A DNA stretch of 64,000 bases from Silene conica (lineage: Eukaryota > Streptophyta > Magnoliopsida > Caryophyllales > Caryophyllaceae), in the NCBI GenBank assembly GCA_029255685.2, contig CM055318.2, positions 14,885,001 to 14,949,000 on the forward strand. The letters are read 5' to 3'. Positions 22,464 through 34,000 of this stretch are shown here, one piece after another. Position 1 is the stretch's first letter; every line of letters begins with the position of its first letter. The position numbers and the translations under genes are program-made. Below the pieces are notes generated by a model. The model worked only from the letters and a program-made list of their open reading frames with translations. It was not told the DNA's origin and ran no database searches.

Positions 22464-23950
22464 GCAAGATCCGGTGAGAACGATCACTCGGTGAGAACGG
22501 TGAGAACAACCTTCATCCCTTAGATCGGGGTGAAATCAACGGCTGATATAGTATTTCCATCAAACCTAAATTTTAATTAAACCCATCAAATAATCAAATA
22601 CCTCCCCGTGTTTCCTTGGTTTCAGTGAAAACCAAAAACACTAGTGTCTAATTATGTGACTTAATCAAATTATTTGGCAAATTGATTTTAGAAACCCACT
22701 GTTGACAACAAACGGACAAAGTCAGCCATTATCACCAAAACCATCTCATAATTTTTCTTCACTTATCACAATGCAACAAAAGAATTACTTCGTCTATCAT
22801 CACCAACACCATTATCTATAACATTTCGCCCACACGAACATCCCGTCTACCGACACTCGATGACGCCGATTTCATCGTAATACTAGAATCTCCGTCAAAA
22901 AATGTAACTAGGTTTATGTTAAATTTTTTTTAAAAATGTATTACTCCGTCAAAAAGTGTATCTAGGTTTAAGTAAAAAAAAAATGTATCTAGGTTTATGT
23001 AAAAAAGTAAAAGAAAAAATGTATCTACTCCGTCAAAAAATGTATTTAGGTTTAAGTAAAAAAATGTATCTACTCCTTCAAAAAATGTATATAAGTTTAT
23101 GTAAAAAAAGTAAAAAAAAATGTATCTACTCCTCCAATAAATGTATCTAAGCTTACGTAAAAAAAGTAAAAAATAAAAAAATGTATCTACTTCGTCAAAA
23201 AATGTATCTAGGTTTACGTAAAAAAGTAAACAAAAAAAATGTATCTACTCCGTCAAAAAATTTATCTAGGTTTATGTAAAAAAAGTAAAAAAAAAATGTA
23301 TCTACTCCTTCAAAAAATGTATCTAGGTTTATGTAAAAAAAGTAAAAAAATATATCTACTCCGTCAAAAAACGTATCTAGATTTACGTAAAAAAGTAAAA
23401 AAAATGTATCTACTCCTTCAAAAAATGTATCTAGGTTTATGTAAAAAAAGTAAAAAAAGATGTATCTACTCATTCAAAAAATGTATCTAGGTTTATGTAA
23501 AAAAAGTTTAAAAAAATGTATCTACATCGTCAAAAAATGTATCTAGGTTTACGTAAAAAAGTAAAAAAAATGTATCTACTACTTCAAAAAAATGTATCTA
23601 CTCCTTCAAAAAATGTATCTAGGTTTATGTAAAAAAAGTAAAAAAAAAATGTATCTACTCCGTCAAAAAATGTATCTAGGTTTACCGTAAAAAATTAAAA
23701 AAAATGTATCTACTCCGTCAAAAAAATGTATATAGGTTTACGTAAAAAGGTAAAAAAAAAGTATTTACTCCGTAAAAAAATGTATCTAATTTTATGTAAA
23801 AAGGTAAAAAAAAAAAATTATCTACTCCGTCAAAAAATCTATCTAGAATGTGGGTTGTGGGTATTTCTTAACCGTTGATTGTGTTTTAATCCAACGGACG
23901 TGACTCGTTCTCACCGTATGCACCGTATAATCGTTCTCACCCGATCCTAA
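22463..23950. mobile_element. MITE-like element B in (TA)n, about 1.49 kb
   Basis: The left end has GATCCGGTGAGAACGATCAC followed by CGGTGAGAACGGTGAGAAC. The right end, as complement, has GATCGGGTGAGAACGATTAT followed by CGGTGCATACGGTGAGAAC. The similarity continues for about 45 bp. The interior is unique sequence (22500-22890) and a large tandem array (22895-23855). No coding capacity. The termini closely resemble those of element A, suggesting a common mobilising transposase. Confidence 0.82.
22895..23855. repeat. Tandem array of about 54-bp units in element B
   Basis: Around sixteen units alternate ATGTATCTACTCCGTC and ATGTATCTAGGTTTACG with poly-A spacers and AAAAGTAAAA. Within a unit the two ATGTATCT copies are 21 bp apart (for example 23239 and 23260). 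The A-run between units varies. Frames over this array (Met-Tyr-Leu-Gly-Leu type peptides) are artefacts of the repeat. Confidence 0.92.
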
Positions 23951-23973
23951 ATCTCTCTCTATATATATATATA
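23951..23973. repeat. (TC)n(TA)n tract
   Basis: A short TC then TA repeat shared as boundary between element B and the 18.4-kb element that begins GGTCGGATCACG at 23974. Confidence 0.95.
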
Positions 23974-24522
23974 GGTCGGATCACGTGAGGCCGGCTATTA
24001 CGGTGAGGCCGCCGAACCTCACGCATCCACAACCTATTTGGGCCAAATTCACGTTTGATATTGCTGTTGGGCCGACTTCCCTTGCGAATTATTCAATGTG
24101 GGCTGAAAATTAGGGTCAAATCAAATCTTGTCATTTGGGCCAAAAAACTTTCTCTCACTAAAAATAATAAAAACATAATTAAACCCAACCCAAATACACT
24201 CTCTCTCTCTAACCTAGAAAACTCTTTACGACAAAAAAAAAAACCTCAAATTCAACGCAAATCGATTTGTTCCTTCTTCCAGTTTCCTCCGATTGTTCGT
24301 AAATTCCATCGATTTTGCATACAAATTCAATTCAATTGATTTTGGAAGAAGATTAAGACTAATTTTCAGGTAATTTGATAATTTGATTCTTCGAATTTTC
24401 AACGATTGTTCGAATTTCATGCGATTGTTCGAATTTCATGAATTTTTCTCACGATTTTCTTTACCTCTCGACTTCATACTACTTATGACATTATTTTCGA
24501 TTATTTTGCAGCTCTAATAGCT

Positions 24523-27500
24523 ATGGAGAATCTAGATATCACCACGGTTGATGATAAATTACTATTGAATCAGGTATGTCGTTTTTTGTCGTTTACATTA
24601 TTGTTTTCTGATTCAATTTCTGCTCAATTTGTTGAATATATGGATCGCTTTTTGTATTTCGTGAATGTAGGACCTTATTTTGTGAATGTAGGACCTATTG
24701 AAGTTTATGACTATTGTATTGTGATTATAAAAAGGCTGAAACTAGGGGCTTATTTTGTGAATATAGGACTTAATTGAAGTTTATGAATATTGTGAAACTA
24801 TAAGCTTACATTGTGAAACCTGATTAAAAAAGGTTGATTTAGTTTAGCTTTCTTATATTGTGAATCATAGGCAAAATAAACTGTGAAACTAGAAGCTGAT
24901 ATTGTGAAACCATGCTTATTAAAAAGTCTGATTTTGTTTAGTCTTTTTATATTGTGAAACCAGATGCTGAAACTGTGAAACTAGATGCTTAATCTGTGAA
25001 ACTAGATGCTTAATCTGTGAAACTTACATTGTGAAACCTGATAAAAAAAAGGCTGATTTAGTTTATATGTTTTGACTTTATATAGGTACTGATTCCATTT
25101 TCAACACCAACGGAGAGGTTTCTACAATTTTAATAGCACAATCCACAGCTACAGTACCGGTTGGTACGCCTATTACTTTGGTGAATCACACACCGGGTGG
25201 TAGTGAGGAATGGATTGTCAGAGTTGCAGAAGATATTACACCTACTGTTGGGAAGTTATTTTTAGATCTAGAGTCGGCAATGACATTCTATCAAGTGTAT
25301 GCTACTGCTTGTGGTTTTGAAGCTAGGAAATCTACAACGAAGAGGTTTCGTGATGGTAATATTCGAACTAAAGCCATGGTTTGTAATCGTGAAGGCCATA
25401 ATAAGAGGAAGGGAATACCTCTTGAAACTGTTGCAAGTGAAACTGGTTCAAATATTGGAAAAAGTGCAAAACCAAAAACTGGTGTGAAGGGAAGTGAAGG
25501 AGATGAGGCTGAAAGTTCAAATAAGCAAACATTTACAAGAACAACCAAAATTAGAAGGTGGGGTTGTCGTGCAATGGTCAAATTCAAGTTCCATTATAAC
25601 AAGTACATCGTTGAACAATTTCATGAGGGTCGCAATCACCCAGTGACCTTTGTAAAATATAGGGAATTCGATAAACTTGCAGCAAATATGAATGAATTTC
25701 ATAAGCAAATGATTGTCCAGAATTCAAGAGTTAATGTTGGAGCTAGCTTAACATTCCAGCTATGCAAAGAGCAAGTCGAAGGGTTCGAAAATGTGGGGGC
25801 TTCCCTTTCACAATTCAAGAATTTCCAACGGGATTTGAAGTGTTTCATTAAGAGTAAGGATGGAGACATGTTTATCTCACGTTTGGAAACCCTCCGTGAC
25901 ACAAAAGGGTTAGAATTTGTGCATGAAATCGATTCTAAGAAAGCTTTGACAAGGATTTTTTGGACAGATGCTGAGGCAAAGAGATGTTACTCAGTGTTTG
26001 GTGATGCAATTTCATTCGATCCAACTTATGGCACTAACAAATATAACATGATATTCACCCATTTCACTGGCATTGACCATCATAAAAAGTCAATAACATT
26101 TGCATGCGCTCTTTTAGATCATGAAGACGATGAAGCATTTATGTGGGCGTTTCAGCAATTTCTGAAATCAATGGGTGGAAAAGAACCTAATTACATTATC
26201 ACTGACCAAGATGCAGGAATAAAAAAGGCGTTCCCTGGTATGTTTGTATATCGTGCAATTTTTCTAGTTTTCTTAACTTGTGACACTACAAGCTGAAGAT
26301 GCTGAAACTGTGAAACTACATGCTTAACTTGTGAAACTAGATCCTTATACTGTGAATCTGGAAGGCCATATTGTGAACCCTGTTGATATAAGAGGCTGAT
26401 TTTTGGAGTTCTTAACTTGTGAAACTAGAAGCTTATGAAGTGAAACTACATGCTTATTTTGTGAAACTAGATGGCTATATTGTGAAACCTGTTGAAAAAT
26501 CAGCCTGATTTTTTGAATTCTTAACTTGTGAAACTAGAAGCTTAGGCAGTGAAACTACATGCTTATTTCATGAAACTAGATGGCTATATTGTGAAACCTG
26601 TTGATAAAAGATCCTGATTTTTTGAGTTCTTAACTTGTGAAACTAGAAGCTTAACTTGTGAAACTGGATTCGTATTCTGTGAAACTACAAGCCTATATTT
26701 GTAAAACCTGTTGATAAAAGAGGATGATTTTTTCGAGTAATCTTATTTTGTTACATGCAGTTGTGTTCAAAACAGCAAGACATCGGTTTTGCATGTGGCA
26801 CATTATGAAAAAAGTAACAGACAAGGTTGGGAGCACAATTTGCAAAGACACTGACTTCTTATCACGTCTGAACAATGTTGTTTGGAGCAATGATATGGAA
26901 CCTGAGGAATTTGAGAAGAATTGGGTTAAGGTCATCACAGAATTATCGTTAGAGGATAATATATGGTTGAGTGGAAAGTTTGCTGAAAGACACAAATGGA
27001 TACCAGCGTATTTCAGAAATGTTCCGATGGGTAACATTTTAAGAACCACACAGAGATCAGAGAGTGCTAATAGTTTTTTTAAAAGATTTGAGATTAAATA
27101 TGGGACCTTGGTTGAGTTTTGGATGAGGTTTGAGAGTGCCATCGACCAACAAAGGCATGCTCTAAAGCTTCTTGAAGCACAGAGTGATGATTCAATGCTT
27201 GAAACCTTATATTCTTCAAACTGGGAAGCCCATGGAGCGAGAGTATATACACATGAAGTCTTCTATGACTTTCAAAATGAGGTTAAGGGCTCGATAAATG
27301 GGTGTAGTGTGGGTGGATACACCCCACCAGATCCTGTAACTAAATATGAGATTTTGATAGTTGAAGACGCGATCAAGAAAAAGAGCTACGCAGTTGAGTA
27401 CAATAAAGGAACAATGGACGTGAGATGTTCCTGTAAACTTTTTGAACGGAGAGGTATTCTATGTTATCACATAATTTGGGTTTGCTCGGGTAAAACTAAG

Positions 27501-28402
27501 GAAATACCTGAGAAATAAATTTTGGGTAGGTGGAGTAAGAATGCACTTAGAAACCCTATTTATGATTTGAATGGAAATCTTTTGGACAACTACAATCCTA
27601 CTAGTAGCCCGAAATTTGGAATGTCTCGGATGTGGTCTGAGATTTATGCAACTGTGGGGATTCTCAAAAGAAAAAAAGAGTCTGATGTGAGAGAATTTGC
27701 TAAGCTTGTAAAAGAATTCCGAGATAAGTTGGAGCCAAACCCAAAGGCTTTGACAAAAGAACAAGAATTGGAAATCCTTCTAAACTGCAAGGCTCCAAAA
27801 GAAGGAAAGGTCTTACCACCTAAGTTCTCTAAGAACAAGGGTAGCGGGAAGCGGTTGGTCAGTAGCAAAAATAAGGCAATCATAAAAGCAAAAAAACCAA
27901 AAAGGTTGTGTGCTAATTGTAAACGAATGTCACACCATGATAAAAGAAATTGTCCATATGATTTTGAAGAGCATCCTTCTGAGAATCAAGTGTGTATTAT
28001 TCCTTTACTTTTTTTTTTTTAAATTCAGGTTTATTATACAGTGAAGCTAGGGGCTTATACTGTGAAACTATGGGCTTATACTGTGAAACTAGGAGCTTAT
28101 ACTGTGAAACTAGGGGCTTATACTGTGAAACCTGTTGATGAAGGGCTGATTTTAGGTTGTTTATAATATTGTGAATACTAGGCCTTAAACTGTGAAACTA
28201 GGGGCTTATATTGTGAAATTAGGGGCTTATATTGTGAAACTAGGGCTTATACATTCTGATTTTAATTTTAAGTATAATTTTTATTACTTAAGCAATACAA
28301 GGTACGTCTCAAAAGTATTTATTTTAATGTTTCATTTTCTTTCAGGGAGATACAACAGAAGAAGAAGAAGAAGAAGAAGAAGACGAAGATGAAGATGTAT
28401 AG
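24523..28402 (+). pseudogene. FAR1-related MULE transposase, one premature stop
   Basis: Transposase of the FAR1/FHY3-MURA class. A short first exon (24523-24573, MENLDITTVDD) is followed by a long intron and a main exon (about 25087-26239). The main exon has the FAR1 zinc-binding domain (FYQVYATACGFEARK, MVCNREG, WGCRAM, FHEGRNHP) and the first catalytic Asp region (SFDPTYGTNKY) and TDQDAGIKKAF. After an intron (26240-26760) exon 3 encodes ARHRFCMWHIMKK, RTTQRSESANSFFKR and a complete SWIM zinc finger (CSC...CYH). Codon 27516-27518 is TAA where relatives have Tyr (EKYILxRW). The frame then continues through a CANCKR...H...C knuckle and ends in an acidic last exon (28346-28402). The exon 1-2 junction is unresolved. 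A single substitution separates it from an intact gene. Confidence 0.85.
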
Positions 28403-28690
28403 TTTAGGTTTTTTAGACTGTGAAGCTTTATTATACTGTGAATCTAAGGGCTTAAACTGTGAAACTAGGGGCTTATACTGTGAAACTAGGGGCTTATACT
28501 GTGAAACCTGTTGACGAATAAAGAAAAGAAACTCTTAGTTTCACAGATTACATGTTTAGTTTCACAACATAAGCTTCTAGATTCACAGAAGAAGACCTGA
28601 CATTCACAGAATAAGTTTTCTTATATTGTGAAACCTGTTGTCATAAATTGTGAAACTAAAAGCTTTACTTGTGAAACTAGAAGCAGTTTT
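24650..28690 (+). repeat. 21-bp-phased TGTGAAAC motif in introns and 3' flank of transposase
   Basis: Introns and the 3' flank of the transposase are filled with TGTGAAACTAGAAGCTTA-like units (24650-25070, 26270-26715, 28030-28255, 28410-28690). Successive motif starts are exactly 21 bp apart over long runs, for example 26309, 26330, 26351, 26372 and 28040, 28061, 28082, 28103, 28124. Exons are free of the motif. Orientation inverts at about 28530-28610. Confidence 0.95.
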
Positions 28691-28719
28691 GGATTATGGG
28701 GATCCGCTACCGCGTAGAT

Positions 28720-29782
28720 TAGGGATGGCAACGGATCCTGGATCCGGTCCAGATCCGTTGGACCCGACCCTGCTGGACCGGATCTGGATCCTTAAAATTT
28801 GGACCCGTCGGATCTGGATCCACGAGTTTAAAAACGGATCTGGATCTGGATCTTGCTGACAAGACCCGGATCCGACCCGAAGACCCGTTTTTAATATAAA
28901 AAAAAAAAAAATTGAAATTTCAGGAGTTGGACTGGGCCTCAACTCAAATCATTCCTCAAACATTTCATTTCTAACTTCTTACAAACAGTCTGTATCTAAC
29001 ATTTTATTTCTAATCCCCTAAAATCAAACCCTAAATTCAAACCCCTGCGCTACCGCTGCCGACGCCGACACTGACGCCGACGCCGACTGCCGTTGCTCGC
29101 CCTACGCTGCCGACGCCGACTGCCGTGGTAGAATCGTGATTTGGGTTTTGATATAGCTAGCTTTTAAAGTAATCTTAATCGTGATTTGCGTTTGATAAAA
29201 ACCGCTACTGTGGGTTTGATAAGAATCGTGATTTGGGTATTTGCGTGAATCGTGATTTGGGTAGTGCGTGAATCATGATTTGGTAGTGGGTAGTGCGTGA
29301 ATCATGATTTGGTAGTGCTAGACATAAATCGTGCGCGGTTGGCCCGAAACAAAAGTTCCACGGACTCTTGGCCTCAAATCTGTTTTCAACTTCTCATTTA
29401 CTTATTTTTCCGAGAAAGCTTAAAATCCGAGGTTCTCTTTTCTGGAGCTGCTTAACCTTGGATCTCGCATAGACATGAAGCAATAGACATGGTAGTGCGT
29501 GAATCGTGATTTGGGTATTTGCTTTTGTTTGGCTATTGTTTAGATGTGGCTGCCATTTTAATGTGGCTTAAAATGTGGCTCCCATTTTAATTTTTTTTCT
29601 TCTCTTTCTTTTTTCTTTTTTTTCCATGGGACCCGCGTAAAACCCGGATCCGCAGGGTCCGATCTGGATCTGTCTTTTTTGGACCCGTCGGATCCGGGTC
29701 GGATCTGGATCCTGTTGCCAGAAACGGATCTAGATCTGGATCCTACTGGATCCGGTCCAGATCCGGCCCGTTGCCATCCCTA
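28720..29782. mobile_element. Non-autonomous hAT element nested in the MULE
   Basis: The ends are TAGGGATGGCAACGGATC and its inverted complement finishing GTTGCCATCCCTA, with a perfect 8-bp target duplication GCGTAGAT at 28712-28719 and 29783-29790. Both ends carry GGATCC/AGATCCG-rich subterminal repeats. The interior has GACGCCGAC triplet repeats (29059-29125) and AATCGTGATTTGG repeats (29140-29320, 29500). It encodes no transposase. Confidence 0.92.
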
Positions 29783-29790
29783 GCGTAGAT

Positions 29791-31084
29791 TTAACATCTA
29801 AATGCGTAGATACACATTTAGAGACGTTTATGTATGTTATTTTTCGACATTTATGTTTGTAATGACTTTTACCTTATCTAAATTTATTACTGCTTGCTTG
29901 ATTATATTTATTTATTGCTTAAATTTATTACCTTGTTGATAAAATTCTTCATCATAAACAATAAAAACACTATTTATCTAAATTTACTACTGCCAGTAAA
30001 ATTTGAATAATAATTTACTACTTATTCAAATTAATATTCAAATTTTACCGGCAGTAGTAAATTTAGATAAGTAGTCTTTTCATTGTTTATGATGAACAAG
30101 TGGTAAGGTGACAGGTTGGAGCATTTAATTTTGAGGTAGTTGTGGCTTAATTTCAGCATCTTAACTTGTGACATTGAATTCTGAAAGTGTGAAACCTGTT
30201 GATAAATCAGCCCTGAGTTTTTGAATTCTTAACTTGTGAAACTAGAAGCTTAGGCTGTGAAACTACATGCTTATTTTGTGAAACTAGATGGCTATATTAC
30301 AACTTCAAAATTTACAACGTCAATTTACAGCAACAAAAACATCACAACAAAAACACATTTCACCAAGTTCTTCTGACTGGAATTCCTTTTCACCTTGTCC
30401 ACAATTTCGAAAAATTATTTGTTGCGGCCTTAACAATGTCGAAGTCCAGTTGCAATGACTCGACCATCTCGTTTTCATCGTTTTCATCATCTACAAGTGG
30501 AGTTAAAATCAAGCAATGAGAAGCAATATAACTCTATAAAGACATAAAATCCATCAAATCTCCAGATTCACAGATTAAGGGTTTAGTTTCACAAGTTAAG
30601 CTTCTAGATTCACAGAAGAAGACCTGACATTCACAAAATAAGTTTTCTTATATTGTGAAACCTAAGCTCATAAATTGTGAAACTAGAAGCTTAACTTGTG
30701 AAACTAGAAGCAGTTTTGGTGAATGCTAAGTGCTGAGATTCACTGAATAAGGTCTGAGACTCACCAAATGATGATTGACTAAGTTTAACAAAACTACACA
30801 CCTTGTTTTTTGTTGAGGAAACTTCAAGATTGACAACGTCGGTTTCACCAACGTGGGAAGGGACATTATCCCAAACAGCATGGTCCCCAACAGCATGAGA
30901 ATCAGATACAATTCATTCACAAAAAAGTCCTTCAATTATTGACAGGCTTTAGCTTCATTTTTTCCTTTTCGGTTTAACAAGGGAGGACCTATAAAACCAA
31001 AACAAGTACAATATACATATTACAATATATTCAGCCAAGGAATTAAGAATTTAAAACTTTAATGTGTAGATTCACAAAGTAAGA
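29791..31084. other. Non-coding stretch with short inverted repeats and motif copies
   Basis: An AT-rich inverted repeat lies around 29940-30080 (TTACTACTGCCAGTAAAATT and its complement, with ATCTAAATTTA on both sides). Motif copies occur at 30160-30300 and 30550-30720, the second cluster containing both orientations. Fragments that may be terminal exons of the protease gene lie near 30950-31080, but I could not fix an end. Confidence 0.5.
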
Positions 31085-34000
31085 CCTGACAGTATTCTCA
31101 TTCCACATAAGAAGTTCCAACATGATCGACTTTCGATACTCTACCAAATCCTACATAGAGTGACGTATATTATTAATGAAGTGTATTCATGCTAATATTG
31201 GTGGAATGCACGGCTTTATTTTCATATAGTAATGAACTCACCTCAAAATAGTCACTGTTCGTCCATAAACTCTGATCTTCCAATGCACTCAACCACTTTA
31301 GCAGAAAGACTCCACAATCATAACTAGACAAAAAAACATATAAGCACTTATGAGTGTAACAAAGTTTCACATAATAAGGTCTGAGATTCACTGAATAAGG
31401 TCTGAGATTCAACAAATGATCACAGACTAAGTTTAACAAAACAAGTCAAACTACGCACCCCGTTTTTTGTTGAGTGACTTCGAGATTGACAAAATCATGC
31501 ATGTGCATGTTCTTCAAAGATTTGTACGACTCTCCCAAAATAGGTGCAACATTGTACAACTGAGAAGAAAAGGACAATAAAAGATCAAAAATATATTTTG
31601 GGGTATACTAAAACAAAAACTCTACAATATTTTGGAAAAAAAAATCATACAATGTCCATGGCCTTGTTGTTTTCTTTATCCACTTTTATATCCATGGATG
31701 AGTCAAGGATGTAATTTTTTTGCTTCTTTATGTCGCAAATACAAGCCCACCAATGCTTCAATGTATCGCTATGCAAAGGGATAAAAACCTGAGATAGTAA
31801 ATGTACAAGAATAATCAATCAAAAAACACACATGAATGACAGTAAATAAATAACAAAATGAATAGCAGAACTGAAGGATTTGACCAAATCAATCTGGCTA
31901 CCATCTACTGGAGTGTATGAGGACTTTATATATTGTCCCCAAATCTCTGGGTTAATATCTGCATTAGCACCCTGAATGACACAAAAAAGGCAATTTTAGT
32001 CTCTGGATGAGCAACTTTCAGAATGAAAAACACTTGAATATCAACATCTGAAGGATTTGAAGCTCACATATACTGTCGTTGGCAAGTAAATCACATTTTT
32101 TTTACCAACTGCGCGCTTAATCCCAACAATATCAATGATCTACAAATAAAACGTGCACAAAATGAAGCATCCACTTTCACGAAATCACCATCAAGTTTCA
32201 CAAAAAAACCTCTAAGATTCACAAAATAAGGTCTGAGATTCACCAAATAAGGAACCATGTAAAAAAAGAAACATGGTCAGGAATGGGAAAATAATACTTA
32301 CCTGATCCATAATAAGGCCACGCGAATTAAGGGTCTGCAAAGCATCTCTAGTGACTTCCATCCACGGAGTGGACACCAGAACCTCACTTAATTATTGAAC
32401 AAAATGCAATTAGTCAATATATCTCACACAACTTAAAAAAACATAATTCAAGAAATCAAAGAAAAAGTATGACATTACAATTTGGTTAACTGTGCTCTTC
32501 TCCCAACACAAGCCACCAATTCATTCACAGTAAAAGGTGGTGTCATAGAGGAACTCGATTCTAGTGCATCTTTTGTAACTATTTCTTTGGACAGGTTAAC
32601 AGAACATGTAACAATATGATAGCACACCCGCAATGCAAAACGCTTACGCTGAGTTTCCTATTGATGCAAACAAAATGGGTTTCAGAAAAACTAGGAAATA
32701 AAGTTGTGGCAATTGTATAGAAATTAAATTAGATGTTGAAAAGCAATCTTACAGTATTTATGGTTATTACAGAATTAGTTTTGCTCCCTTTGTAATTCTC
32801 CATTATGTTCAGCAGATAGAGGCCATTATCAATTTGTTTGGATTTCAGATTTGATTTTGGGATAAACACTTCTGGAATCGTCATTGAAGCAATACTTGTC
32901 ACTGCTGGGAACTTTGATTGAAGAAGGTTGATGAGCCTGTGTTGCTGTATGAACAAAAGAGTAATTACAAAGAGAAATTAGTAAGGTAATGGAGTAAGAA
33001 CGAGTCCCAAAATAGGTAAAATAGATGTACCGTATGTTTTAAAAAAGAAGTATAATCAACAGGTGTGTCTTTCATAGCATGGATGACTTGGCATTTGCAA
33101 GATTCCGGTCTCAGATCAAAACAAAACAAGAACGGTGGGCATTCGGGAGAGATGATTGGAGTCAAAATCTGGAACACAACAGATAAAAATGCAATGAATA
33201 AAAAAGACAAGTCTACCTTAAAGCTTGAATATAATAAGACCAAATATAAAAAAAACTTACTAATTGGGTAGCAGCAACATCAACATTGTCGAGACACTGG
33301 AACAAAAATCGAATCATGTGTGAGTAATGATTATAAGTGCACACCATGTAAAATGGGATTATAGAAAAGGGGTAGAGAGACTAACACTGTGTGTGGAGTG
33401 TGGCACAAATAAACGACAAGCAGAATCTCGTGATCTCAAGCTCTCACTACTGTTTAGAAACTCACACCAAACATCTATCACAGCAGAAGATACTTGATCA
33501 CTTTCAGACAAACTCGTCAATTGCTTCCTTGTCAATTTCTGAGTTTGACTTTTGAAAAGAATGTCATTGGAAACAGTCACTAAAAGCATAGGTCACACCC
33601 TCAAATGTATTAAATATACGATCAAAATTAAAAAAAGAAGAGTATTTTGATGTTTAGTAAGTTTGACCAAACTGTGAAACTAAAAGCTTAATTTGTGAAA
33701 CTGCATGCTTATTCTGTGAAACAGGAAGCACATATTGTGAAACTGTGAAACTAGATGCTTAACTTGTGAAACAATAACCTTATTCTGTGACACTAGAAGC
33801 TTACATTGTGAAACTAGCAGCTTATTCTGTGAAACTGGAAGGACATACTGTGAAACTGTGAAACTAGATGCTTAACATGTGAAACTAGAAACTTATCCTG
33901 TGAAACCAGAAACTTCAATGTGAAACAAGAAGTGTACATTGTGAAACCCAAACTCTTAAATTTCACAGAATAAGGGCTTAGTTTCACAACATAAGCTTCT

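Noticed and set aside
22956..23490. Repeat proteins of MYLGLCKK and VDTFF type on both strands
   Set aside because: Translations of the 54-bp tandem array; frames break between copies.
28030..28140. Regularly spaced repeats reminiscent of a CRISPR array
   Set aside because: The spacers are too short and themselves conserved, the unit is a 21-bp tandem motif, and the DNA is plant nuclear with spliced genes.
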